64,000 nt of DNA from Maniola hyperantus. Lineage: Eukaryota; Arthropoda; Insecta; Lepidoptera; Nymphalidae. The stretch is taken from NCBI RefSeq assembly GCF_902806685.2, contig NC_048541.1, forward strand, positions 16,831,050 to 16,895,049, given 5' to 3'. This document shows positions 21,501-31,810 of the stretch, piece after piece. Position 1 is the first letter of the stretch. The number at the start of each line of letters is the position of its first letter. The notes beneath the pieces are model-generated. The model saw only the letters and a program-made list of their open reading frames with translations, was not told the DNA's origin and did no database searches. The translations under genes and the position numbers were made by a program.

Positions 21501-24500
21501 GGCAGCTCCACCAGCTGGCGCATGTCCAGCTCGGGCAGCTTGCGCTCCAGCAGAGCCTCCTGCAGGTACAGCTTGGGGTCTGAGGGTAGCGCATGTGTGT
21601 GTGATACCTACTGTGCGACGCGAGCCACTCGTTGTAGTCGAGGCCGTGCGGCAGCTCCACCAGCTGGCGCATGTCCAGCTCGGGCAGCTTGCGCTCCAGC
21701 AGAGCCTCCTGCAGGTACAGCTTGGGGTCTGAGGGTAGCGCATGTGTGTGTGATACCTACTGTGCGACGCGAGCCACTCGTTGTAGTCGAGGCCGTGCGG
21801 CAGCTCCACCAGCTGGCGCATGTCCAGCTCGGGCAGCTTGCGCTCCAGCAGAGCCTCCTGCAGGTACAGCTTGGGGTCTGAGGGTAGCGCATGTGTGTGT
21901 GATACCTACTGTGCGACGCAAGCCACTCGTTGTAGTCGAGGCCGTGCGGCAGCTCCACCAGCTGGCGCATGTCCAGCTCGGGCAGCTTGCGCTCCAGCAG
22001 AGCCTCCTGCAGGTACAGCTTGGGGTCTGAGGGTAGCGCATGTGTGTGTGATACCTACTGTGCGACGCGAGCCACTCGTTGTAGTCGAGGCCGTGCGGCA
22101 GCTCCACCAGCTGGCGCATGTCCAGCTCGGGCAGCTTGCGCTCCAGCAGAGCCTCCTGCAGGTACAGCTTGGGGTCTGAGCGTAGCGCATGTGTGTGTGA
22201 TACCTACTGTGCGACGCGAGCCACTCGTTGTAGTCGAGGCCGTGCGGCAGCTCCACCAGCTGGCGCATGTCCAGCTCGGGCAGCTTGCGCTCCAGCAGAG
22301 CCTCCTGCAGGTACAGCTTGGGGTCGCCCACCGCTTCTCCCTCACGCTCCTTGCGCCGCGCCTTCCTGGAACGCGAAACATAAGTTCACTTGGCATTGAT
22401 ATACATATCAGAGTACAGAACATGAAAGACCTAGGTGTAATTTTTGATAAAAAATTGGCCTTCCATGACCATATTAACACCGTAGCAGCTGACTCATTTC
22501 GAAGATTAGGATTTGTACTACGCAACTCTCGGGAGTTCCATAGTCCTTTGGTAATACGATTACTATATTACGCCTTAGTCCGAAGCAAGCTCGAAACAAG
22601 CACCTGTGTCTGGCATCCGTACGAGCCAAAGTACGGGCTTATATTAGAAAAAGTACAAAAGGCCTTCCTAAGATACCTGTATAAACGTTGCTATGGATAT
22701 TACCCTTTCCTATACCCAACCAAATGTCTGTTAGGTTGCTTAGGTTTCAACTCCCTGGAGGTCAGACGCATTTGCGACCAACTGAAAATTATGTGTCAAA
22801 TTTTGCGAGATGTTAATGCTCCAGAACTTCATGACCAACTGTGTCGCATACATGTCCCTGAATCCAACAGTAATCTTCGTCCACGAAAAAATAAACTTTT
22901 CGTGGTCCCACATCATCGCACTGTTGCTAGATCTATGTCACCTATACCCCGTTCATTAGCATCATTCAACGCGCTTTTGGACAATAATGCTCAATGGGAC
23001 CCATTTAATGATGGGTCTATAATACTGGTTCGGGAGTTACTGAAGTACGCTGAGAGCATTGCATGAATATGTCATTCAATGTTCTCAGCGTACATATTCA
23101 AAATTCTTTGATCTTTTATCGTTTTGTATTTTATGTCTTTTTTCTTGTACCTTTATTTATTATTAATCATCTAGTTAGTGTAAGTGGCACTGCCGTTCTA
23201 ATTAGATATAAAATAAATAAAATAAAATAAATAAATAAAATAAATATCAGTGTGTGTAAGTGTAAATGTACAATATGTATATTGTGGGAGGGGGAGGACG
23301 GGGAGGAGGGCCGAGGGGAGGACGGCTGCTCGACACATAACCGACATTCTCCTTGACCACGTTGTGCCTTGCGCAGGATTTGTTGGTCAAAACTTCGTGC
23401 TGATGCGCGACAATGCCCGTTGTCACAACGACAACGTCGCGTGTCACTCAGCAGTTCCTGAACGAAGTTAATATCATCATCAACCAAGAGACGTCCACAG
23501 CTGGACATAGGTCTCTTATAGGGACTTCCACACGCCACGGTCTTGCGCCGCCGCCATCCAGCGGCTCCCTGCGACTCGTCTGATGTCGTCCGTCCACCTA
23601 GTGGGGAGTCTTCCAACGCTGCGTCTTCCGGTGCGAGGTCGCCATTCCAGCACCTTGGGACCCCAACGTCTATCGGTTGTACGAACTATGTGCCTTGCCC
23701 ATTGGCACTTCAGCTTCGCAACCCGTTGAGCTATGTCGGTTACTCTAGTTCTCCTTCGGATCTCCTCATTTCTGATTTGATCACGTAAAGAACCAACTCT
23801 CTCCATCGCCCGCTGAGTGACTCTGAGCTTTCTTATGAGGCCCATAGTTAGCGACCATGTCTCGGATCCATATGTCATCACTGGCAACACGCACTGTTCC
23901 AAGACTTTGGTCTTCAAGCACTGAGGAATTTTGGACAAGAAGACATCTCGAAGCTTCCTGAACGCTGCCCAACCGAGTTGGAAGAAGTTCATATACATGT
24001 GGTGAACTGGCCTGCGCTCAGTCCAGACATAAACCCCATCGAGCACTTGTGGGATCAGCTCGAGAGAAAGGTCCGGTCGCTTCGACCATTGATGAATTGA
24101 AGGTGGCCTTATTCGAGGAGTGGTACGGAATTCCTCAGGACGCCAGGTCCACGAAGAAGCGACTGCCAACAGCTGCGATCAGAGCTAGGGGGAGCAATAC
24201 AAAATATTGACTTAATAAATAACTCCGAGTTTTTTTTACATTTTATGTTTTATGTAAATACAACATATTTTCCTAAATTCCCATTTTCCTTCCTTCACAT
24301 CCAGATAGCATTAATTTAAAATGTACTCATAAAATTATGACAACATTGGTATCAACTTAATGCCTAGATCAAGCTTTTAAATGATACTAGCTGATGCTCG
24401 CGACTTGGTACGCGTGGATTTAGGTTTTTAAAAATCCTGTGGCAACTCTTCAATTTTCCGGGATAAAAAGTAGCCTATGTCCTTCCCCCCGATTGCTATC

Positions 24501-26029
24501 TCGATTCGACTTACCCACCCTTCGAACGAACGACACTCAAACAGCTCTGTCTGTCTGTTTGAACGGGCTAATCTTCGGAACGGCTGAACCTACTTTGACA
24601 GAACTTTCACAGGCAAGTAGAGAATTGATCAGGGGCTACTTTTGTAACCGACTTTCAAAAAAGGAGGATATGTGTTTTTCTACATATACACCGAAATCTC
24701 CGAGATTTCTGAACCGATTTGAGTAATTTTTTCAGGGTTCCGTACCTCAAAAGGAAAAACGGAACCCTAATAGGTTTACTTTGTTGTCTGTCTGTCAGTC
24801 TGTCAAGAAACCTACAGGGTACTTCCCGTTGACCTAGAATCATGAAATTTGGTAGATAGGTAGGTCTTATAGCAGACATTCGGGGAAAAAACTGAAAACC
24901 GTTAATTTGTGGTTACATACAAACAACAAAGGAGCCTAGCGTGTGGGGTGGGTATCAACATTTAGAGCTCAAAGGAGCCTAACGTGTGGGGTGGGTATCA
25001 ACATTTAGAGCTCAAAGGAGCCTAACGTGTGGGGTGGGTATCAACATTTAGAGCTCAAAGGAGCCTAGGGTATCAACATTTAGAGCTCATCGAGTACAGT
25101 GCATTTTTTTTCTTTTTTGTCTTAAAAAATAAGGAAATGGGGCTATCTCAAAAAATAAACTAGTTAGGAATATGACATTTCGTTATGTTATGTACTTACC
25201 ATAATATACTGTGCTTAAACAATAAATACTGAAAAATAAGATTTATGAAATAGTTTGTGAGCAGGGACCAAAAGAAACGAACATTTTTTGTTTTTTTTTT
25301 TCACAGTCGCAATTGTGAATTGCGATGTTCTGCTCGGAGAAGAAATATTTCGTGCCCCCAAAATATGATATTCATAATTATGTACGGAACCGTAAAAGAG
25401 CGAGGCCCGTCTCGCACTCGGCCGGGGTATAATATGGTTAGTGATAACAGAAAAGCAGAATTCCGCCATCCCACGACCTTCACTCGGCTGATAACCAGAT
25501 CGTACCTACTACCTATGACGGCGCGCCACTCGCCCAGTGCAATCAGTTCAAGGCTACCTTCAAGTTCCACTGATCTCACACGACGTTGCACACGACTCGC
25601 TCGGCGTGGATTGACAGTACACAGATTACACACAAAGGAATCCTTCGGTTTTCCGGCACAGAGTGTCCTCGCTGCTAAACTATGAACTAAATTTTGTTTA
25701 ATAATAATTAATTCTGTTCGGAAATTTTAGCGTTACAAAGTACAAACAGACAATGAGGAGCGAGGCGCGAGTCAAGTGGAGGCAATCGATCGGTCGACGT
25801 GTCGGCGTGTGCCGTTAACGCGATTAGTGCGGCACCTGCAGAAGCACGAGACGGTGTCGTCGAGCTCGAGCGGCAGCGGCAGCGGCGCGCTGCGGAGACG
25901 CACGTGGTCGGGGCGGCGGCGCAGCGCGGCGGGCGGCGCGGCGGGCGGCGCGGCGAGCGGCGCGGCGAGCGGCGCGGCGGGCGGCGCGGCGGGCGGCCAG
26001 CGGCGCGGCGCGGCCTCGTCGTCGCTCAT
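18585..26029 (-). CDS. Mob2: Mob2, MOB kinase activator 2 (three-exon model)
   Basis: Exons on the minus strand are 26029-25836, 22365-22208 and 19054-18585. Donors are GTGCCG and GTAGGT, acceptors are TTCCAG and TTACAG, and phases 2 then 1 match, giving about 273 residues. Exon 2 encodes KARRKEREGEAV, then LERKLPELDMRQLVELPHG and LDYNEWLASH. Exon 3 continues TLALFEHVNLLYGAVSEFC and holds the Mob/phocein fold with zinc-binding Cys and His residues (ACADM; LFHVVAHLYAAHF) and APQYVDYVM. MOB2 proteins bind and regulate NDR/LATS-family kinases (Tricornered in flies) in cell shape and neuronal growth. The first exon (MSDDEAAPRRW...) is the weaker part of the model; an alternative 5' exon lies at 27931-28144. 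Nine extra copies of exon 2 occupy the second intron. The first intron holds several transposon fragments. Confidence 0.9.
19275..19437. mobile_element. Fold-back MITE, about 160 bp
   Basis: GGGGCCGATTCTCTTGTACA... at the left is mirrored by ...TGTACAACGGAATTAGCC at the right. The inner arms (CAATCTCTAAACTAA against TTAGTTTAGAGATTG, and TAGATTTAGAC-type blocks) pair along almost the whole length. The element is essentially one long hairpin without coding capacity. Confidence 0.75.
19610..19680 (+). repeat. 17-bp tandem (tatatagtgctgc type)
   Basis: About four copies of a 'tatatagtgctgc' unit lie within a region that also occurs, without the tandem, near 38800-38860. Confidence 0.7.
19880..20110 (-). 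repeat. Common lepidopteran dispersed repeat, copy 2
   Basis: This is the reverse-oriented copy of the repeat at 2752-2965. It shows 'tccatacttaatattataaatgcgaaag' at one end and 'acgcgtacgaagtcgcgggcatcagctag' at the other, with the TCTGT microsatellite between. Confidence 0.8.
20120..20760 (+). repeat. Unnamed dispersed repeat shared with the palindrome arms
   Basis: 'gtatttgatgcgtcacgtaaaggtac' (20153) recurs near 39014. 'ggttagctggttggtctggg' (20610) and 'tagggacttagctag' recur at 43137-43210 and, inverted, at 40120-40190. The copies are clearly diverged, unlike the arms themselves. The element type was not recognised. Confidence 0.55.
20843..22336. repeat. 149-bp tandem array (10 copies) of Mob2 exon 2
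   Basis: Ten nearly identical 149-bp units repeat with starts at about 20859, 21008, 21157 and so on to 22200. Each holds a 117-bp piece of Mob2 exon 2, from 'accccaagctg' to the donor, plus 32 bp of intron ending in CAG. The 117-bp piece is a whole number of codons. The unit nearest exon 3 has GC in place of the GT donor. Only the rightmost copy is joined to the complete exon 5' end and its acceptor. Introns of 32 bp are too short for normal insect splicing, so these are treated as repeats and not as separate exons. Confidence 0.93.
22386..23245 (+). mobile_element. 5'-truncated LINE, C-terminal ORF2 fragment
   Basis: An open frame ending at 23066 contains NMKDLGVIFDKKLAFHDHI and later RLLYYALVRSKLE, the pattern found just after the reverse transcriptase catalytic core in Jockey/RTE-type LINEs. 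It ends in a stop, a short 3' UTR and a TAAAA/AATA-rich tail (23205-23245). The reverse transcriptase core itself is missing. It sits in the Mob2 first intron, opposite in direction to Mob2. Confidence 0.8.
23335..24207 (+). pseudogene. Tc1-like transposase relic, interrupted by a LINE
   Basis: The first part (23335-23470) reads GQNFVLMRDNARCHN, the DDE motif region of Tc1-like transposases. After the nested LINE the second part (from about 23990) reads NWPALSPDINPIEHLWDQ, the final catalytic acidic motif. Frameshifts and stops are present, so it is inactive. No terminal repeats were located. Confidence 0.8.
23471..23985 (-). mobile_element. RTE-type LINE 3' fragment nested in the Tc1-like relic
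   Basis: On the minus strand the frame contains LRDQIRNEEIRRRTRVTDI, then QWARHIVRTTDRRWGPKVLEW and TRWTDDIRRVAGSRWM. This is the conserved C-terminal end of RTE-clade LINEs of insects. The 3' end finishes with a short GAT-type repeat (seen as 'atcatcatc' at 23471), usual for RTE elements. Confidence 0.85.
24390..24650 (+). repeat. Common lepidopteran dispersed repeat, copy 3
   Basis: The head 'agctgatgctcgcgacttgg' and the 'caattttccgggataaaaagtagcctatgtccttcc' block match the repeat at 2752-2965. This copy is more degraded at its tail. Confidence 0.75.
24655..25435 (+). repeat. GGTTCCGTACC-type dispersed repeat with internal tandem
   Basis: It begins with 'aggataTGTGTTTTTC'-like sequence and 'agggttccgtacctcaaaagg', and ends 'gtacggaaccgtaaaagagcgagg...cactcggccgggg', the two ends of a repeat familiar from lepidopteran genomes. 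In between, a unit of about 45 bp ('aaggagcctaacgtgtgggg...agctc') is repeated about four times at 24925-25090. Confidence 0.65.
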
Positions 26030-27133
26030 GGCGCGCGGCGCGGGCGGCGCGGCGACGCGGACTGTCGCCTGCGAGCGGCGCACTATCGCGAGCGCCGCCA
26101 GGGCTGTCACCTCCCCTTACACTCGAGTACACAGCGGCGCGGCGCGGCCTCGTCGTCGCTCATGGCGCGCGGCGCGGGCGGCGCGGCGACGCGGACTGTC
26201 GCCTGCGAGCGGCGCACTATCGCGAGCGCCGCCAGGGCTGTCACCTCCCCTTACACTCGAGTACACAGCGGCGCGGCGCGGCCTCGTCGTCGCTCATGGC
26301 GCGCGGCGCGGGCGGCGCGGCGACGCGGACTGTCGCCTGCGAGCGGCGCACTATCGCGAGCGCCGCCAGGGCTGTCACCTCCCCTTACACTCGAGTACAC
26401 AGCGGCGCGGCGCGGCCTCGTCGTCGCTCATGGCGCGCGGCGCGGGCGGCGCGGCGACGCGGACTGTCGCCTGCGAGCGGCGCACTATCGCGAGCGCCGC
26501 CAGGGCTGTCACCTCCCCTTACACTCGAGTACACAGCGGCGCGGCGCGGCCTCGTCGTCGCTCATGGCGCGCGGCGCGGGCGGCGCGGCGACGCGGACTG
26601 TCGCCTGCGAGCGGCGCACTATCGCGAGCGCCGCCAGGGCTGTCACCTCCCCTTACACTCGAGTACACAGCGGCGCGGCGCGGCCTCGTCGTCGCTCATG
26701 GCGCGCGGCGCGGGCGGCGCGGCGACGCGGACTGTCGCCTGCGAGCGGCGCACTATCGCGAGCGCCGCCAGGGCTGTCACCTCCCCTTACACTCGAGTAC
26801 ACAGCGGCGCGGCGCGGCCTCGTCGTCGCTCATGGCGCGCGGCGCGGGCGGCGCGGCGACGCGGACTGTCGCCTGCGAGCGGCGCACTATCGCGAGCGCC
26901 GCCAGGGCTGTCACCTCCCCTTACACTCGAGTACACAGCGGCGCGGCGCGGCCTCGTCGTCGCTCATGGCGCGCGGCGCGGGCGGCGCGGCGACGCGGAC
27001 TGTCGCCTGCGAGCGGCGCACTATCGCGAGCGCCGCCAGGGCTGTCACCTCCCCTTACACTCGAGTACACAGCGGCGCGGCGCGGCCTCGTCGTCGCTCA
27101 TGGCGCGCGGCGCGGGCGGCGCGGCGACGCGGA
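25999..27133. repeat. 134-bp tandem array (9 copies) with Mob2 start codon
   Basis: Nine copies of a GC-rich 134-bp unit repeat; the CAT that is the Mob2 start on the minus strand recurs at 26027, 26161, 26295 and every 134 bp to 27099. Only the leftmost copy is joined to the rest of the putative first exon, so the others would be 5' UTR or upstream DNA. Because the period is not a multiple of three and stops are absent, very long but meaningless open frames run through the array on the plus strand. Confidence 0.93.
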
Positions 27134-27535
27134 CAAGCTGTCGTGCCGGCCACACAGGTGCAGGAGAGGGGACTGATGGAGCTCACACACATTCCCAGCG
27201 GGACAAGCTGTCGTGCCGGCCACACAGGTGCAGGAGAGGGGACTGATGGAGCTCACACACATTCCCAGCGGGACAAGCTGTCGTGCCGGCCACACAGGTG
27301 CAGGAGAGGGGACTGATGGAGCTCACACACATTCCCAGCGGGACAAGCTGTCGTGCCGGCCACACAGGTGCAGGAGAGGGGACTGATGGAGCTCACACAC
27401 ATTCCCAGCGGGACAAGCTGTCGTGCCGGCCACACAGGTGCAGGAGAGGGGACTGATGGAGCTCACACACGTTCCCAGCGGGACAAGCTGACGTGGCGGC
27501 CACACGGGTGCAGGAGAGGGGACTGATGGAGCTCA
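27134..27535. repeat. 70-bp tandem array (about 6 copies)
   Basis: The unit 'ggacaagctgtcgtgccggc...attcccagcg' repeats about six times with few changes; the last unit diverges. It starts exactly where the 134-bp array is cut off, in the middle of a unit. No coding or regulatory meaning was recognised, although GTAATT follows the last unit like a plus-strand donor. Confidence 0.9.
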
Positions 27536-27930
27536 TGATACAGTCCACAGGTAATTGCTTTTCCACTTTGCCGAGAGAAGAAAGCACCGGATCCAAATAT
27601 TTTAAATTTAGAATTCATCAATATATATAGTTGATTGAAAACACTTGTTATGATGGTTTAGTATTGATTAGTGTTAAAGGAGCTCCAAATGACATGACTA
27701 ACAATTTAGCCTCTATCATTAAGTGGCGGTGGACAGTTGCACAGCAGGATAAACATAATCTGAATAGTACCAACTAAACATTTACAGTAGACAGATAAGA
27801 TAGGCCGGTACAATAGGCAACCCAACAGAAAGCGAACCAACTCGTCTCAGAACATCTAGCGATTTAGCATCCCGTTGTAATGGTTTTGCAACGCCGCGAA
27901 TCAGGGGCGGCTCGGGCGGCGGAGACTCAC

Positions 27931-28144
27931 CCCATGAACCAGTCGACTGTGTCCCGCAGGTACTCCGGGAGGCGCTCCAGCTTGGCGGATTGCTCTTCGG
28001 CTCCCGAGTCGCGAACGGAGTGCTGCACCTGGACGCCTCGGCCGCGGCACTGCTCGGTGCTGTTCAGCCACAGAGAATCACCATCTGTCCCATCACCATT
28101 AACAATGTTCGAACTGGCTCGCGATAACTGTTCACTTTACGACA
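27931..28144 (-). CDS. Mob2: Alternative 5' exon of Mob2
   Basis: The minus-strand frame reads SNIVNGDGTDGDSLWLNS, then EEQSAKLERLPEYLRDTVDW and FMG, and ends at a GTGAGT donor (phase 2). That phase joins exactly to Mob2 exon 2 (KARRKER). The joint resembles the MDWLMGKSK start of vertebrate MOB2, which supports an exon of this gene. No ATG is present in this frame upstream within the exon, so it is either internal, with an acceptor near 28140, or extends an unseen leader. The distal boundary is uncertain. Confidence 0.65.
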
Positions 28145-28567
28145 CTGCTAACTAGAGCGTGTCCGTCACCGAAACAAAATCTTTACGAGAACAGCTGAGT
28201 CGAACTCGCCATGTTGCGCAACTTTAACTTCATCGGAAACTAGGAGCTTATCTAAATACAGCAGCGCCGTATTCGAAAAACGATACACAATTTAATAACA
28301 TTAATGTTAAATTCAAAGTTGTTTGAGATTTTAAAACCACTTTTCACTAAATACTAAATCAAAAATAAATAGGTACATTTTTCATAAATTTAATACCTAC
28401 CACCGACCAATACCTACTACCTACCTACTGTATGACTGTACGTTGGTAGCACTGACCAATATTGGTAGGTACCTACCTAGCACTGACGTCTATCAAGGTC
28501 CAAGACCATAGACCATAAATCGTAGTCATATAGTAGTGATATATACTCTTTGCCACACAGATATACC
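28145..28567. other. Upstream DNA of Mob2, nothing recognised
   Basis: It is AT-rich with short 'acctacctac' runs. No gene, terminal repeat or RNA structure was recognised. It may include Mob2 promoter sequence. Confidence 0.45.
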
Positions 28568-30969
28568 CGTAGGTAGAGTAATAAAGGTAGATACAGGAAC
28601 GTTTGCTTTCTCATTCACACTAAAAAGAGAGCACAGATGAAATTACTAATGGGATAAACAGAGACGCAGCTAACCTATTTTTTGTCCCTCATCGTGTAAC
28701 TGGTTTTTCAAGAATACATACAACTTACATGGGCATTTTTCAAAAAAGTTGTCGGTAGCGTAATAGGAATTCCACATAAATAAAAATTTAGTTTTGCCTT
28801 AAAATGTAATTATATTGTAAATATATAGTATAAACTATATAAAAATAGTAAATTTTATTAAAAATAAATGTAATAATTGGAAATATTTTCATTTTTAACT
28901 TGATACCACCCAATTGAAGTTCCATTACGTCACTGACTTTTTATTGGATTTCCAGGGAAATAAAACAAGTTATACATTAATTATCTTTAATGTCGAAAAA
29001 TTAACCAAATCAGCCTTCTAAAAATAATTAAAACTAAACATATAACATCAAATTGAACTGAAGTTTTTAACAAACATGTTCTTTAACGCTACTTTTGGAT
29101 GTTTTGTACTAAAGAATTTTGTTAAAACACTGACTATTTTCTTAAAAATCTTTTAATATTAAATTGTGACAAATAACTAATTATATAAGTTATATTATAC
29201 TATTATATAGTTTAGAAATGTTAATTTCTAAACATTAAAATATTTGTATATCTCTGACTTTATAGCCATTTCTCTAAAAATAAACCTTTATCAAAAATAG
29301 GACAGTGACGTATAGTGGAATACAAAATCGCGTTTAGGAAACATAAGGCATCGTGCATAATTGGTCAAAAAAGACAAAAAAATAGCATTACAAATCAAAT
29401 ATTATTACGTAGCTAATCATCACAGTAATATTATAAAACGAGAAGTTTCGTTTGTTACAACCTGCAGCAAAAACTGCTGAACCGATTGACATCTCTTGAT
29501 CCCGAATATCCCGCAGGATAGAAATCTTTGCAAGTGAAATAGTGTGGGCTGGCTATCTAAAACGTAAATTAAATAATTATTATAACATATATTTTATAAA
29601 GTTTTTAAATTATAAAATTTAAAGAATATAATATACTGGCTGGTTCATTTGAGTGGGTCAGTAAGGGGAGGTCCTGGAACCGCTGTAGCTATGAGAAAAC
29701 GTTTTTAGGAGACCATCCGTTATTTTTGAAATAATTAACATCCGCAATATTTTTACAGCGGTTTATATAGCCTAACACACCAGAATACATCATAGGTCAA
29801 AAACTTACCTCTATCTTTTTTATGTTGGTTTAAATGATGATGATGATGACAATCCAACTTCCTATGAAAACACCTTTATTGTTCCATTACGTTACTTTTC
29901 AATTCCATTCACGCGACTGTGGTTCACGGTAGCGTAATGGCGGTGACGTATACAACCCCTTAAAAATTCAAAATCAATATTACATATTAATAATCAAAGG
30001 TTAGACTGATTTAATTTTACTTTCCAAATAAAGAATAACAAATCTCTTTAATAACATACAAACACAAATGTGCAATCAAACCTTACCTATTAAAATCAGT
30101 ATCGTTGTTGGAACAAATTTTTTGAACCAAGTCGACGCAACCACTTCTGTTGCGTTTTTCTGGCGACTGCTTTTGTAAAATACAACATGGCGATTACCAT
30201 AGACTAATAATGTTGCCAGTATTCCGAAAATATTTTGCAAATGGTGCAATTTTCATTCGAAGACCTCGAAAAGCCGGTAGCGTAAGCGGAAATTCCACTA
30301 ACACCAATTTCACGGGACAGCAAATAAATTGTATTTTTTAAATAAAATTCTATCGTAATGTCTTTGTTTTAGGGCTATAATTTGAAATTAGTATCATACT
30401 TAACTACCTCAGTGTTCAAATATTCATGAAATATTTTTGGACGGTATAATTTTTGACTCTAAACTTGACAAGGTGTTAGTGGGACATATGTCAGAAGGTA
30501 CTTCCTCTATTTTATTTTTTGGTATTTTATGTTTTTAAAACTCTTAAAAATGAATTTACATATTAAATTATAAAAGATTAAATATTAAACAATATTGGTA
30601 AGCATAGACAATAGCTTGTTTTTTTTTTCATAAAGTTTGATCAAATTACCATCAAAGTGGCCGGACAACGACTTTTATAATGGGACAACTTTTTTGAAAA
30701 AAGCCCACATACAAGGCATGCAACTTTAGTTGGGAAACAAAGTTTGAGAATTTAACAACTAAACAATGGTAATAATCGCTATCACAGATGCGGTTATATT
30801 TTATTTTATTGTAATTTTTAAATGTGTTTATGGGTTTTATACCTGACAATAAAAAACTATTATTATTATTATTATATGTAACCGTGTCTGAGATAGCGTA
30901 CTAGTATAATAGTACGACATACTACTAGTACTAATAGTACTATAGTCTAGCTTTTTTACTCCGTCTACG
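28568..30969. mobile_element. MITE copy 3, split by a 2-kb element
   Basis: The left end CGTAGGTAGAGTAATAAAGG starts at 28568 and the right end (...ACTCCGTCTACG) stops at 30969. The MITE is interrupted at 28724-30706, and further by a short (ATT)n-tailed retroposon fragment at about 30793-30880. The remaining pieces align with the 339-bp copy at 4825-5163. Confidence 0.8.
28724..30706. mobile_element. Unclassified 1983-bp DNA transposon, non-coding
   Basis: Inverted ends share GGGC(A/T)TTTTTCAAAAAAG followed by TTGTC. An 8-bp duplication ACATACAA lies on both sides (28716-28723 and 30707-30714); comparison with the uninterrupted MITE confirms that it is one site duplicated. The left end has seven extra bases (CTTACAT) outside the inverted repeat. 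No transposase frame exists. A motif GTAGCGTAATGG and relatives (with GGAATTCCAC or GTGACGTA) recurs at about 28757, 28920, 29306, 29886, 29937 and 30272 in both orientations. Confidence 0.75.
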
Positions 30970-31810
30970 ACTTAGAGTAATGGAACTGCAATGGTGGCAA
31001 CATGACAGCAGGGGACAATTTACAGTGAACCATAGAGTAATAGTTACCGTAGTTTTTTTTTTTTTTTTTTTTTTTTTTGTTCTTCTTCTGGCTTTACACC
31101 ATTACACGTTACCGTAGTTGGTACCTAGGTACCTACCTATTGATTTTGACGGTTTGATAGATTTGACTTTGACAGTTAGTTTGATGTTTGATAGATGCAA
31201 TAATTATTGGTCTGTGGCAATAATCAACATCAAGAATCCAACAAAGACTTATATTAGCCAGTGATCTAAACACTATAAATATGGAACAAAAACAAAAAAT
31301 TGATATTCCCCGCCATGTAAAGGACTTGTTGTGTAAAACGTCATATTTTAAGTCTATTTTTAATTATATATGCAATACTATAAATAAAGTGTAAAAACGT
31401 TAGACTAATTAGTTATAAGCAATTTTGTATTTTTAGAATAATATTTAGTTATAAGCAATTTTGTATTTTTAGTATTTGTAAATTTTTGAAAGGCCTTAAA
31501 GGACTGTTATCCAGGGCCGTAAAAAAAAAAATTAAAAAAAAAAAAAAACAAGAATCCAAAGGCCTTAAAGGACTGTTATCCAGGGCCGTAAAATAAATAA
31601 AAAAAAAAAAAAAAATCAAGAATCCAAGCAAACCCAAGGAGCAAGATCACTATCATATTATCATATCAATATTTTGCAGCACATGATTATGAGTTTTCAC
31701 TTTTGAAGCTTGGAGACCAAGAATTATCATCGAGTCACGAGACGTGTCCGTGAGACAAGTGAGAATGTGGATCGTTGGGTCGGGTGTCGACGGGCTGGGC
31801 TGAGCGCAGC
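30970..31810. other. Upstream region of Hip14 with simple repeats
   Basis: A poly(T) run lies at 31050-31079. At 31430-31625 two small duplications occur: 'tagttataagcaattttgtatttttag' twice, and 'aaggccttaaaggactgttatccagggccgtaaa' plus A-run twice. The last 170 bp before the Hip14 start may hold its promoter and 5' UTR. Confidence 0.5.

Noticed and set aside
20926..22179. Repeated 119-120 codon frames on both strands in the 149-bp array
   Set aside because: They are shadow frames across exon and intron pieces of Mob2 exon 2 units. The minus-strand versions translate exon 2 and then run into intron.
20843..22207. Nine functional mini-exons of Mob2
   Set aside because: Each copy has CAG and GT at its edges, but the 32-bp spacing is shorter than insect introns allow, and only one copy is attached to the full exon start. 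Kept as a repeat array.
23167..23616. 149-codon minus-strand frame
   Set aside because: It crosses a LINE poly-A tail region, a G-rich tract and transposon relics, and has no coherent domain.
25776..27316. Open frames of 316-505 codons on the plus strand through the GC-rich array
   Set aside because: They arise because the 134-bp unit has no stop in any plus-strand frame. The protein cycles through three translations of the same unit and has no domain. The minus strand carries the plausible exon.
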